The notes: generated by a model from the letters alone, not told the origin. A DNA stretch of 49,081 nt from Xanthoparmelia taractica (GCA_033085395.1 JANQBS010000276.1:1-49081), one strand, 5' to 3'. Shown: positions 1 to 10,322, counted from the stretch's first letter. A program made the numbers and translations.

Positions 1-422
1 TTTGCGTATGGCTGAAATTTGTCTATGGCTGGGTAGCACTCAGCCGAGGAACGAGGCTGAGTGTGGGGCACGATTAGGTACGAGATTAGTGCGTGGCGCG
101 ATTAGACTTGATCAATACTTTTGTAAAGTAGGGAGCGAATCAGGATAATAAGCTCTAGATGAAACCGTTATTGCTAGAACGTTTCGGGTTAGCGAATTAT
201 GCCGACCAGTAAGCGGTTGGCTAAGGTTTCCGCGGAGCCCTGGGGTCAGGTTGCTGTTGTTTTAGTCTTGTTAAAGTCTTGAGGCAGAAGATGCGTGCAA
301 AAATGGCATATGAACATTGACCATCTAGGGACAGCCAGAGAGGCGATGGCCGCGGCCAGTGATGCTCTGTCTACAAAAGCTCTTGCCCTTCATGTCTCAT
401 TTCCTTTCTCTACAGGCAGACA
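1..422. other. Left-edge intergenic DNA
   Basis: I see no convincing gene here. A pyrimidine stretch ending in CTACAG lies just before the ATG at 423. It could be a leader-intron acceptor for the first zinc-finger gene, but no clear donor is visible. Confidence 0.5.
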
Positions 423-1691
423 ATGGGCTCCAGCGCCCCTAACTCCCAGCAGAGCAGCTTCCAATTGGCCCATACTCGATTAGTCAGCAGCTCAGCCGGC
501 GATCAACACTTCTCTGCCATTGCTCCTGGGCAACATGCTGGAGCAATTGCGCTCCTGAAAGATGAGGATGATAGGGAAATCTTTGCCTGGCTTCAGCTTG
601 CTCGATCGCTCGACCAAAGTCTTCCCCGTCGCTCCAACCTCGCATGCCTACCTCGCGATCAAGTCCGTGCCATTGGAGCTTTGAGGCATTGCAAAAGCGA
701 CGACATTACTGCGTGGTTGCGTCTTGCTCGCACGCCTGGTACGTCAAAAGGAGCATTGAACGCTGGCCGAGAACTGACCTTTGCTGTAGGCATTTTCGGA
801 ACCTCTGCTGTCACAGCCTCACCTCAATTCCCCGTCCAGGCAGCCGACCAAGGACACAAAGCGCCAACCGTCTTGTCTGATGCAAGCATACCAGGCCCGC
901 TCGACTATACTTCGTATGATGCACCCCATCAGCAAGCCTCTACGCAGGGTCCTTCGGCGCAGCCTTCCCCTGTGGCAACTGTTCCATTCTCTCAAGCAAA
1001 CCCCAAGTACTGCTGTACCCTCTGTGGCTATTACAGACCCTTCAAGAACCAATCCGACTGGAGGAAACATGAAAGGGAGCATGATACGACCTACGTCTGC
1101 ATGCTCAAGGGGCCAAGAGAGGTTACACCACAGGGCATTCAGTGTGCGTTCTGCGGGATTCTGAATCCACTTGAGGGTCATCTCTCGGAGCACGATGCTC
1201 AAAAATGTCTTCAAGGCCCGCCAAGTTCATTCTCATCTAAAAGAAGGCATGAGTTGGTCAATCACTTGAGCAAAATACATCGTATCCATCAGAAATCCCA
1301 GGGTGAAGCAATCGCAGTGAAATGGAAGCACACCGTGGAGAAGCAAGCTTGGTCTTGTGGCTTCTGCGTGATTGCCTTTGCTAGTTTCAGTGACCGTCTG
1401 ACCCACATTGCTGCCCAGCATTTCGAAAATGGGCAAACGATCGATAAATGGGACACCACCAAAATCATTCAAGGTCTTCTCCAACAACCGGGCATGATTG
1501 AAGCTTGGGGACACAAATTGGCGTCACTGCGGACTTGGGAAGCTGAAGCCATGGTCTGGGAGAAAGATGACATCATAGGCTTACAGCATGTTCTTGAAGT
1601 AGGTCCAAACTATAACAAGAGTGCAGCAGAGCTGGCGGAAGCAGCTTATGTGGCATGCCGGTTGAACTGGAGCGTGGACAGGCAAATCTAG
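423..1691 (+). CDS. Multi-C2H2 zinc-finger protein, paralogue 1 (short form)
   Basis: The open frame is 422 aa. A probable 51-nt intron at 739-789 (GTACGT donor, CTGAC branch, TGTAG acceptor) has no stop and keeps frame, so the spliced product would be 405 aa. The N-terminus has two related helical motifs, FAWLQLAR and TAWLRLAR. A zinc-binding region follows: CTLC...HEREH, CAFCG...HLSEH, a basic RRHELVNHLSKIH segment, and CGFC...HIAAQH, ending in a conserved IIQGLLQQP...AW block. C2H2 spacing suggests nucleic-acid or protein binding, but the target is unknown. Two paralogues lie on the same strand at 12.9 and 17.7 kb. This copy stops soon after the conserved block and lacks their roughly 250-residue low-complexity tail. 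It is either a natural short form or a 3' truncation. Confidence 0.85.
   Translation: MGSSAPNSQQSSFQLAHTRLVSSSAGDQHFSAIAPGQHAGAIALLKDEDDREIFAWLQLARSLDQSLPRRSNLACLPRDQVRAIGALRHCKSDDITAWLRLARTPGTSKGALNAGRELTFAVGIFGTSAVTASPQFPVQAADQGHKAPTVLSDASIPGPLDYTSYDAPHQQASTQGPSAQPSPVATVPFSQANPKYCCTLCGYYRPFKNQSDWRKHEREHDTTYVCMLKGPREVTPQGIQCAFCGILNPLEGHLSEHDAQKCLQGPPSSFSSKRRHELVNHLSKIHRIHQKSQGEAIAVKWKHTVEKQAWSCGFCVIAFASFSDRLTHIAAQHFENGQTIDKWDTTKIIQGLLQQPGMIEAWGHKLASLRTWEAEAMVWEKDDIIGLQHVLEVGPNYNKSAAELAEAAYVACRLNWSVDRQI
739..789 (+). other. Probable in-frame intron of zinc-finger paralogue 1
   Basis: GTACGT donor, CTGAC branch-like site and TGTAG acceptor, 51 nt, phase 1. The split codon rebuilds Gly. Position and phase match the obligatory intron of paralogue 3, which supports real splicing although the frame stays open through it. 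Confidence 0.65.
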
Positions 1692-2640
1692 TGAGCCATT
1701 CATCGCGACCTCATTCCTAGCGGACCAATTTCACGCATCACTGGCATCGGCACGAAATCAAGGTCCCGATCATTTTCTCTCTGTCAGCAGTCCACGAATT
1801 TTTTTTGGTTTCTCTTCTGGTCCACCTACTTCGTCCATACATGTGTCGAGCTACGGCAGTGGCAGCACAGCTATGATCAATTGGTACGATTAAAACAACA
1901 GGGTCCTTCATCTGCATTCTATCCTCCCGAAACCGATTTCAACGGCGACAACCGACACAAAGGCCTTGGAAACGAGAAGGGAGAAAATGAGGTCTGGCTA
2001 AGGAAGACGGGATCGGTTCACGACATAGTGTTCGATACTGTGTTCTACCGGGATGAGGGGAGTGCATTAGGGAATGTCAGTAGTCGCAGCGAAAATCGAG
2101 GCAAAGTGACATGGGGGTAGGAATGCGGAAAAGAGTACATTATAAATTGTTTCCTTCGTCCGATTTCACTTCCTGCTTACATCTACTCTTCTGCTACGCA
2201 CGTATCATAACGATTTACGAATATTGCTTCCAATTTCATAGATAAATCCAACGGTAAAGCGGCTGCTGGCTCTAGAGCGCAAGTCAGCATTCCTAAAACC
2301 CCCCTGAATATGCCCCCAAATTTCGAGAATACAAGTACATATCTTGAGGCTAGCTCTCGCGGGACGGATTACTCTGCCAGAGTCCGCGAGTCACTGCATT
2401 TCCAGAAACACCCGATGTGCGCTCTCCAAGGATTCGGGAAGGACTTGTGTAGAAAGTACCGGAACTGAGAAGTTTAATGATTCGATTTGAGAAGTTGTAG
2501 CTTAGGGTTGACGTTATTCGTTCGCAAGCGGAGGGATATAGTATAAGCAGGTCCTGGATATGCTAAGAAAAGGGTTTAGCGTAGGGTTGATTACGTAGTC
2601 AAGGATACCTTAAGCCACGGAGTAGGATATCTCGACTCGT
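1692..2640. other. Intergenic DNA, no gene seen
   Basis: Mixed-composition spacer after the first zinc-finger gene. Open frames are short and have no recognisable motif or splice partner. It grades into an AT-rich repeat patch. Confidence 0.5.
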
Positions 2641-2858
2641 CTTTTCTTATCTAGTATCGGGCTTGGAGTTCCCGCTTCGAGCGATCCTTATGTGACGTAG
2701 CTATTGGTGTTGTTATCTTAGGTCTATAAAGTGTAGATAGTTTTACTACGAAGTTAGTATATTCTAGTAGATATAGATATACTAGTAGAGTTACGTATTA
2801 AGAAAATATAAATATATCTAATATAATTAAATACAAGTAGAGATTACGAAGTCTTAGA
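2641..2858. repeat. RIP-mutated copy of a dispersed repeat (partner at 10.1 kb)
   Basis: It aligns by eye with 10097-10322, sharing CTTATCTAGTATCGG, CTTAGGTCTATA and a block around CGTATTAAGAAAATA. Most differences are C-to-T or G-to-A in this copy, so this is the decayed member and the 10.1 kb copy is nearer the ancestral sequence. I see no coding capacity. Confidence 0.75.
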
Positions 2859-2978
2859 GATTAAAAAGATATAAGATAATATAAAAGAACTTTTTTTATT
2901 TAAACTTATAAACCTAGAATATTATTAAGGAAATATAAACGTGTAGTGAAATTAACTACTTCGATTGTTCTAAACAGA

Positions 2979-3062
2979 CTACGAATACTAAAAACTTTTC
3001 TCCGGAGCAACATTGATTCACATGGAACTTGATATACGGAGAGCAGATGTCAAATCCATAAC
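2979..3062. repeat. Direct repeat, copy 1 (about 84 bp)
   Basis: Begins CTACGAATACT and ends CATAAC, sharing CTCCGGAG and ATACGGAGAGCAGATGT with the copy at 3128-3212. Differences between the copies are mainly transitions. Confidence 0.8.
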
Positions 3063-3127
3063 AAATATTTATGTTAAGGAACGAATGGAACGTGTGTGGG
3101 GTTGACGGCGTGATTGAGTAGATAGGC

Positions 3128-3212
3128 TACGAATACTCTGAAAACTCTTCTCCGGAGTAACATTGATCCACACCGGGCTTGGCATACGGAGAGCAGATGT
3201 TAAATTCATAAC
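3128..3212. repeat. Direct repeat, copy 2 (about 85 bp)
   Basis: Second copy of the 2979-3062 repeat in the same orientation, offset by about 149 bp, inside AT-rich decayed sequence. It could be a tandem subrepeat or a terminal repeat of an old element. Confidence 0.8.
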
Positions 3213-3530
3213 TGTATATATATATATTTATATATAATCTTAACAATAAATTTAACTTTATTAAGAAACGACGTAATTATTATAAAATATCTAGTGTATT
3301 AAAGAGATGTTATCGTCTTAATAAGATTCGATACTCTTTTAATCTAGAAGTTAGTACTATATTTAATTTCTTAATATTAATCTAAATTAAATATAAGTAA
3401 TATATATTAAATATATTTATTAAATCTATCGAGCTAAGCGAGATATATAAGTTATCAAGTTCTATTACTTAGCGTTCTAGGTTTATACTAGAGTATATCG
3501 AGATATATTTTCTAAGAATATGCTACGGCA

Positions 3531-4470
3531 GTAGCTACCAAGTAGCTGCCAAGTAACTACTTAGTAGTGGCTTGGCAAGAAGGCCCTTGATGAAGGCTTC
3601 CGCAGCTAGATAGATCGTCATATTTACACACATAGCCAAATGCATATACTGCTACCATCGCTCCAATTGCTCCTAGCAGAATAACAAAGACGAGAGAAAT
3701 TATTTACTTAAGCTTCTTCGCTAAGATAGGGTCTACGCTACGTATATCAAGCGAATCATCGTCGCTTAGCTAAACATCAATCCTAACCTTTTAGGATTTT
3801 AAACCTAATAGATAGTTAACCAATCAAGGATTCCATTCAACGACCATGAGTATCCTAGATATCAGTCACATTCATGGACAAGTATGGCCTACCAGGGTGT
3901 CACCCACAACGTCACTCCCGACCCCTTTCTTTTGAGCTCCGTGGTACGGCCGGGTCAGCATGTTGGAACAGCCGTTGTACATGCCAAGCCGGAATCCTTT
4001 GCCCACGGTGTTGATGCCGCTCTACTGTCCCATCACGTCCATGGTCGGTTGAACTGGCGTGTTGGCCATCCTCCAAGCCTTGCTGCCTTTGTGTTTTAGG
4101 TCTCGCAAGCTTGGAAGAACAGGGGAAAGCGCCATTTCTGGGGCATTCAGAGGGTGAATAACGGCTCATACTCTGCTGACTGATTAGTGAGGGTGTCGTG
4201 TTGGATTGAGGCTCTACGCCGTGTAGATACCTCAGCGGCGCAGTCTTCTGCATTGTTTCGGCACCGAAACCCTCTCCGTGCCCCACCCTTGATATACGAA
4301 TATTAGGTGAGAATACAACAGTAAGTAGGTCCGTGAATAGGCGGATCGGCGAATTGTTAGGCCGTTCAAATATTTAGGGTTTTCTTTTTCCTCCCTCCCT
4401 TCTTCTTTCTTCTTCTTCCTTCATTGTCCTTATCACCCCAACGAACACCCGCGCCTCTGCTACTCACACT
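3531..4470. other. Intergenic DNA, no gene seen
   Basis: Starts with short echoing GTAGCTACCAAG / GTAGCTGCCAAG / GTAACTACTTAG motifs near 3531-3575. Open frames at 3.9-4.3 kb are Pro/Arg/Ser/His-rich with no motif. The 80 bp before the next gene are CT-rich, as in fungal core promoters. Confidence 0.5.
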
Positions 4471-5725
4471 ATGCCAGATTACTTTCCTCTTTTTTGCACT
4501 GCCCAAGTGCCCCCCTCGGTAGGCCTGTTCTCTTGCTGCTCAAATAAAGCCAACTTGATTAAATACTGACTCTTTGGAATTAAGCTCATCGAAGACCTTC
4601 TTCGGAAGTCCGAGTCAGGCTTCGGAAATATCTGGACCCTGGTGAAGACCTCCTCTCAAGAGATTTTTGAGAAGCCAACCGAGCCGCCTGTGTAAGTAGA
4701 ATACGAATTCATCATGGTGCCCCGAACCCGAGTAGCCGATCAGGAGATGCCGCTTGCAAAAGCAATTTTAGATTTTCTATTGAGGAAAGTTCGTTGAGTA
4801 TTCATATTCCATAGGCCAGAATTCACGACCTCCTTCACTTCCGCTAGCCTCGACACCCTCGGCGAATTTTGTAAAAAGCACTCTACCACGGATATCTCGA
4901 CATTTGGTGTCCTAGATGAACGCAGTATCACAGACTCCACTGTTATGCTCGTCAAGTGGGAAGTGTGGAGCGACTATATCGATCCAAACGCCAAGAGTGG
5001 TTTGGACGATGACAGTAACCGCGAGCAGCACGAGGGATGGCAGACTTTGAGGACGTACTTTACAAATGCGGCGAAGGTGATGGACGGACTGGAGTACTTG
5101 CCCGTGCGGGAAGTAAAATCTACAGATCAAGCGGTTGATGGCAATGGGGTCTACGTTCTATAGGTTGGACCCTATTCTTATTATCTGTAAGAACTTTCGT
5201 GCCGTCTGTACCACGTGGAGGATCCTATCAGTCTAGTGCATGCGGTGACCGCAATCAATATGTGTTCCGAGCAAGATGCGTGGGATCGGAGTGCTGGTCA
5301 TGAGAGCATGACTGTTTTCAAGAACGATCCACTTGATAACGGTCATAAAAGAAGCAAACCATTCAAGGTACTCTCATACTTTAGGTGAGCAGAGGTTGGG
5401 TTATTCCATCTATCAGAACGTTTCATGTTGGGCTATCTGAAGGTTTCCATTGACACCATCGACTCGACATTTACAGGATCAGGAAGCAAAACTTCGTGAA
5501 CGAAGTCATAGTTAGGGTTAGCCAAAAGTCTTCTGCCAAGCGGCAGTACAATCCCTGTATCCAGCACCACGTTCTCGACAATGTGTAAGTGGCCGCTCGG
5601 AGCTCCAACCGTGGGCTCAACATCTTATCAGGCATGATGGGTACTCTACGACTCTTATAAGTAAGTACTATAATCTATTTGCAGGTCTCCCTCTTGATAC
5701 GACGAATCCTTCTAGGAAGCTCTAA
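4471..5725 (+). CDS. Unrecognised protein, likely seven-exon gene
   Basis: I do not recognise the family. Exon model: 4471-4518, 4585-4691, 4815-5148, 5221-5384, 5477-5584, 5632-5660 and 5685-5725, giving 276 aa in one frame. Donors are GTAGGC, GTAAGT, (GTCTAC), GTGAGC, GTAAGT and GTAAGT; most acceptors are good (CCATAG, TTACAG, ATCAG, TTGCAG). The third intron (5149-5220) is weak. If it is not spliced, a 167-aa product ends at 5163. Recognisable stretches include MPDYFPLFCTAQVPP at the start, VKWEVWSDYIDPNAKSG centrally, CSEQDAW...GHESMTVFKNDP and NPCIQHHVLDNVHDGYS near the end. I see no signal peptide and no clear membrane segment. A 5' CT-rich leader precedes the ATG. The number of good splice sites in phase is the main argument that this is a gene. 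Confidence 0.55.
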
Positions 5726-6225
5726 CATTTAGTTTTGATAACGACAACTCTATCAGTACAGCGGCCTTTGTCTCCAACGCCATAGAACGAGAACGCAACA
5801 GATCAAAGCCAGTCTAAATGTGAAAAGCTTACGAGGACAGTCTGTGACCAGCGTCTGAATCAAAAGATCTAGGATCAACGACTTTCAAGAATAAATCCCG
5901 CTCAAACTTGCCGTTGCTCGAGATGGATTTTTAGATTCCAATCTGCTCGAAAGACGCAGCCCCATTTGGTCCATCGTTGGTGTCCTTGCGGCGATAGAAA
6001 AAGCTATTGGGATTTTTACAGATTGATTTGTCATTTTGCCTCATGGCTTCACAGTAGGGGCTGCATTATATAATTAACCCTTATCCACTCAAAGGTTTCA
6101 GATTGGAAAAGCCCACCTAAGGGTTTTAACCCAGTTCGTCAGATTGATTTTTATTTTGCCACCCTGAGGAATATCCGGGTCAGTCCACAGCTTCTTCGAC
6201 CAATTCGATTGACCTAGTTATTATG
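5726..6225. other. Intergenic DNA between convergent genes
   Basis: About 500 bp between the 3' ends of the seven-exon gene (plus) and the NucA/NucB-like gene (minus). No gene, RNA or strong repeat is visible. Confidence 0.5.
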
Positions 6226-6776
6226 TCAGTACGCATCATGTCTGTATTTCGGCGTTAAGAAAGCCAGGTCATAGAAAACCGTACCTTGCTGGTCAGCGGC
6301 AGTGGCCCCCTGAATAATAGCTCTTCCGTAACCCTGAACACCCAAACCTCCTTCAAGGGAGCTGGCAATCGGATACTCGTCTGCGATGATAGCCTGAGCA
6401 TTTTGGCGCGTCGTACCGTACTTGCTCAGGCCTGCATCTTGAAAAGGGTTCAACGAGGCACCACTCGCTACTCTGTTCTTGTCCTGTTGGCTTTTATCTG
6501 TTTCGTGCGACCTGAATCCATATTAGCTGGTGGGGTCAACCTGATGGACGCACTGGTCAGTGCTTACAGGATGTCGGGTAAACCCATGCAGAAGGTTGCG
6601 AAGCAAAACGTATCGCAAGAATATGGGGTATCGAAAGCCACACAGTCGATGTTTTTAGTGATGATTGGAACTTCAGGGTTTGGATCGTTCACTGGGGCTG
6701 GAGCTGGAGCTGAAGAAACCCCAACCAGCTTAAGACTGAGAATCACCCCAAGGGGAAGGGAAGTGCTGATATACAT
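6226..6776 (-). CDS. Secreted NucA/NucB-like nuclease (predicted)
   Basis: Two exons on the minus strand, 6776-6568 and 6511-6226, joined across a 56-nt intron (GTAAGC donor, TTCAG acceptor), give 164 aa. I start at the ATG at 6776, which gives a clean signal peptide (MYISTSLPLGVILSL..., cut near SSA-PAP); the longer frame upstream puts a hydrophilic segment before it. Cysteines at about 45, 54, 58 and 63 form the N-terminal cluster CVAF...SCDTFCFATFC. The C-terminal half has DEYPIASSLEGG (about 114-125), GRAIIQG and ATAADQQGT, matching the DEYP-centred core of the NucA/NucB DNase family. In many members a Cys precedes DEYP; here it is Ala. Family assignment is from motif memory, not a search. 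It would be secreted and, if active, degrade extracellular DNA. Confidence 0.7.
6512..6567 (-). other. Intron of the NucA/NucB-like gene
   Basis: GTAAGC donor at 6567 and TTCAG acceptor at 6512, 56 nt. It joins the signal-peptide/Cys half to the DEYP half in frame. Neither half alone resembles the family over its full length. Confidence 0.75.
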
Positions 6777-8334
6777 GGTTGTGAATATTTTGCTGCAGCT
6801 AAATGATTCAAGGAGTAATCCCGTATGATGCTGAGGAGGAGGAATTGGATCTGACTGAAACTCTGGGTGTGATGAGAAGTCTAAGTGCAAACCAGCATGC
6901 ATTTATACGTTTGACTGACTCAAGAGCCAGTGCATATTCATACTGATATCCAAAGATAGAACTGGCGCAGCCCTAGCATAGAAGCTCGATGCTTAGGAGA
7001 TGCCTTGTTGGGTTTGTGTAGCAAAGCTCAGGACCATGCTCGACATCAGGGGGCGTCAAGTCTCAAATTCAAAGTCCGAGAAGGAGTGTAAGATTCGGCT
7101 GATGCAACCCAAAAGAACTGCAAGTTATGAGACGAGGCTATACAGGTTATCAGCGAAGGCTAGCATGTTCATTCGAACGTTGGTGAAACACTGTGGTGGA
7201 TATTGCGAGCATCACTGCCAGAGAGGGCAGCAGTAGAGAGCAAGATGAGACGATGTGGAGAGTCTAGTAGATGGCGCCGAAAGTCTTGCCGTGGGGCTGT
7301 ACGATTCTTAGTCTTAAACAACGGAAATGAGGTATGTATCAAGTGATTGATTCTGGAGCCTTGGAGGTTAGGATTAGTCTTTAGGATGATGTTGAAGCAC
7401 TGCCATCGTACGGACGCTGTCACAATGTTCAATTCAGCGTATCAGAAATAGCTCGGCGATATTTCAGATGCACGTTTGACCTTTCATGGATATGGCGTGG
7501 TTCGATGAGGTGTTTGAAGCTGAGACTGAGCCGCATATAGGTATCTTCGAGAATCTCAGCTTGTATGACGTATGATTACCACACTGCCCCTTCATGGCGA
7601 TTCCTACGTCTTCAGAAATTTTAATACGTAATATTAACGGGTACTCATTTAGTCCGTGGGTGTGAACACGATGGATGATGCCGTTGCGTATCAAAACAAT
7701 GTGGTACCCAAAGCCATGAGCGAGTATTACTAACTAGACCGATCAATACCAACAAGGATCACTGTGGGTGTGACCCAGAAGGGGAAAATGTAGACACAGC
7801 CCCTGATGATATGAAATCCGTGTTCGGATTGACTTGACATCTCCAGTGAGCCCTAACTAGCTACGTCTAGATGACCTGGGCGGATATGCTTCTTCCCAAC
7901 GTGAACAGCAACAGTATGGATCCTCCTGCGGTCTAGTTGCTGACCACCATTGTAATGTTAGTGTCTCCTGCGAGAAAATGGCTGCTAGTCCTCAATATGT
8001 GGTATCCAACTCACAACATTGAAGGACAACCGTTGATGGTTGGGGGTTCCAACCATAGGGGCACGGGCATTGGCGAAGTTGTGATACGATCGCTTGATGG
8101 CTCCTGATTGATGTGGCAAGTATATGCAGTCAGCGTGACAGGAACTCAGACTGCGGACAAAAATTATAAAAGAGCATCTTCGCACCTCTAATCACCAGAC
8201 ATTCACACCTTCGACTAGATCAGACCACATATAAGACCATCGAACCAATATCATCAGCTCCATACACCTTACCTTAAACCCTTTCAACCGATAAATCTCT
8301 CAACGTTCATCAGCCAGTTTTCAAGGAAACCAAT
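6777..8334. other. Intergenic DNA with promoter-side region of the secreted 224-aa gene
   Basis: No convincing gene. The last 180 bp before 8335 contain TTATAAAAGAG near 8165 (TATA-like) and a C/A-rich leader, as expected for a strongly transcribed fungal gene. Confidence 0.5.
8162..8173 (+). promoter_or_regulatory. TATA-like element upstream of the secreted 224-aa gene
   Basis: AATTATAAAAGA lies about 165 bp before the start codon, followed by a pyrimidine- and CA-rich leader. This is typical TATA placement for a fungal gene with a 5' UTR of about 130 nt. Confidence 0.45.
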
Positions 8335-9009
8335 ATGCACTTCTCAATCTTGACCGTTCTTGCCGCTGGCAGCTTCCACCTCACTTCAACTTGGGCCGCA
8401 CCCACCGACTCGCCCCCGCCTGGTATTGCCGACACTGTTAATCATCTCGATTCCAAGGGTATGCTCCACTGGACCCCCGCAGGAAATGGACGTACAACCA
8501 CCATCCCCAGTGGTCTCGTCTCGTACGCCCATGATCAGCTAGCGACAGGTAGCTCTCAGAAGCTCAGAGCCCGCGGCGGCCCCAATGCTGATGTAGGGGG
8601 ATTCACCAACATTGGCCAAATCGCCGGCTACGCCGCTTCGTACGCCTGCGAACAAAGCGGCGCTTACGGTATCAGCTCGACCATCGAGGGCTACGCCACC
8701 GACGCCTGCAGCAGTCTCGTTTCTCAGGTGCCCGGCGTGCCCATCGCGGAGACGGCATGGAGGGTCTGGCAGTCGGCCGCCAGTCCAGGTGCGAACGGGA
8801 ATCAGGTTTCCACCATCTTCCGCTTCTTCACCAACACGGCGAGCGCGCCCACGCTCACGGAGAGTATCTGCGCGGCCGCGTTCGAGGACTTGACGAGTAC
8901 GTTTTGTCAAGGCAAAGGCGACAAAGGTGCGGATACGAGGGGTGGTGAGATCAAGATTGGTTCGGGTGACGATTATCTCATGATTGGCTTTGACCCAAAT
9001 GACGCTTAG
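8335..9009 (+). CDS. Small secreted four-cysteine protein (effector-like)
   Basis: Single exon, 224 aa. The signal peptide is clear: MHFSILTVLAAGSFHLTSTWA with likely cleavage at WAA-PT. A basic LRAR site near residue 79 could mark the end of a pro-segment. The presumed mature part has four cysteines (YACEQ, DACSS, SICAA, TFCQG), enough for two disulfides, and is rich in Ala, Gly and Ser. It ends in an acidic/Gly tail with TRGGEIKIG and MIGFDPND. I do not recognise a named family. Codon use is strongly C/G-ending (GCC, TCG, ACC), unlike the surrounding spacer, which suggests good expression. It stands alone between repeats and zinc-finger genes. The features fit a candidate secreted effector or other extracellular protein; I assign no activity. 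Confidence 0.85.
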   Translation: MHFSILTVLAAGSFHLTSTWAAPTDSPPPGIADTVNHLDSKGMLHWTPAGNGRTTTIPSGLVSYAHDQLATGSSQKLRARGGPNADVGGFTNIGQIAGYAASYACEQSGAYGISSTIEGYATDACSSLVSQVPGVPIAETAWRVWQSAASPGANGNQVSTIFRFFTNTASAPTLTESICAAAFEDLTSTFCQGKGDKGADTRGGEIKIGSGDDYLMIGFDPNDA

Positions 9010-10096
9010 ATGGCAAGGATTCACTGGTATAGAAAAAAGCGTTGGAAGTGATTGTACAATAGATGTCGGAGATGGGACGTAGGATATCGCAACTTGTTTG
9101 TGCTGGAAGAAGTCGGTCGCGTGGGCTTTGTTGTACAATAAGATTGGGTGTTTTCAACATGAGCGTGGGATAGTTCTGTTTTGTTTATGTGCTCATTTAT
9201 TCTTAGAGCTTTTGCATATTCCACGCTATTCTTGCACTCGCTGGAATGTATTGAATTGAAAATTGGATGCATCTTATGCTTCCCTTCATTCGATTCAAAA
9301 GAGAGTCCCCTAAACTTCAGACTATTCCCGCCAAAAGAATAGTACTTGTACATCAAGTAGTGCATATACGTGTACACCCCTTACAGCACAACGTCGTTCG
9401 TCCAAGTAGGCCTCGCACGAGTAATTACCGTCGCAGAATTGGAAGTCATCCCATATACTTTGTGTACTTATGTGGTACAACAGTATTCTGCCTGGGCACT
9501 GAGTGCGGGGATTGTCTTTTTGATTGGCTGTTAGTCCGTAGGCCAAATCGAGGTGTGGCATGGTATCAAGCACAACCCTGAGAGCTGAGAATCCTGAACA
9601 TGCTAGACTACAACGCTCGTGGGCGTTTTTTACAGCCATACAACTTCAATCTGACCGGAGCAGAAACGGACGAAAGGATCAATTACCGTTATATCCATGA
9701 AACAGCCCGACTCTTCCTTGTATCTACCTTTTTTCCGGTTCTGGAGCTGTGCCAGAGGCGAGTCTTCCAACATTCGTGTTACATGCAAACCATTACCTCC
9801 CCCGCATCCATTATTCGATTCTATATAAAATAAATGTTAAGATCTAAAGTAAAGTCTACTCTCTAGCTAGCTTTACTATATATTATATTATCGAATGTAA
9901 ATTCCCTAGATGAAATTCGCATGAGATAGCATATTCGCTAAGATTACGGACAGCGGAGAAGAGGCATACAGGCTTTGATATCCTTAATGTCCTGCATCCC
10001 ACCCATATCCGTCTTTTCATCAAGCTCTCTCAACCCAGCCAAAGCTCACCCTCAAGTTCCACCCCCACCTCGCCGTCCACTTGTCCACCCCCAGGT
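9010..10096. other. Intergenic DNA, no gene seen
   Basis: 3' flank of the secreted gene followed by mixed sequence. Open frames up to 118 aa on both strands overlap each other and have no motifs. A short AT-rich patch lies at about 9830-9900. Confidence 0.5.
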
Positions 10097-10322
10097 CTAT
10101 TCTTATCTAGTATCGGCTTAGAGTTTCGCCGAGGTCTCGTTTCATGTGACTTGGCTATTGCCCTCAATACCTTAGGTCTATATAGTCTGGGCATCCCCAC
10201 TATGGAAATGCCAGCAAATCCTACTGCGATTACAGATACGCACGCCTTGGCAGAGTCACGTATCAAGAAAATACGAACGCGTCTGACATGACGCGAGTAG
10301 GGACTGCGAAGCCTGCGTCAAC
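10097..10322. repeat. Less mutated copy of the dispersed repeat seen at 2641-2858
   Basis: Shares the opening TTATCTAGTATCGG, the middle CTTAGGTCTATA and the CGTATCAAGAAAATACG block with the 2.6 kb copy, in the same orientation. It retains CA and TG where the other has TA, so it has largely escaped RIP or is younger. Confidence 0.75.

Larger units (their letters stand above)
2700..3530. repeat. AT-rich RIP-affected repeat block
   Basis: Very AT-rich sequence of mostly TA/AT runs, with many stops in all frames and few CpA or TpG, interrupted by two less mutated direct repeats. It is consistent with decayed mobile DNA. No reading frame survives. Confidence 0.7.

Noticed and set aside
819..1214. 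131-aa minus-strand frame
   Set aside because: Lies antisense within zinc-finger paralogue 1, has no motif, and is explained by codon bias of the real gene.
8539..9138. 199-aa minus-strand frame
   Set aside because: Antisense shadow of the secreted 224-aa gene, which has a clear signal peptide. The shadow is Arg/Gly/Ala-rich with no signal or domain.
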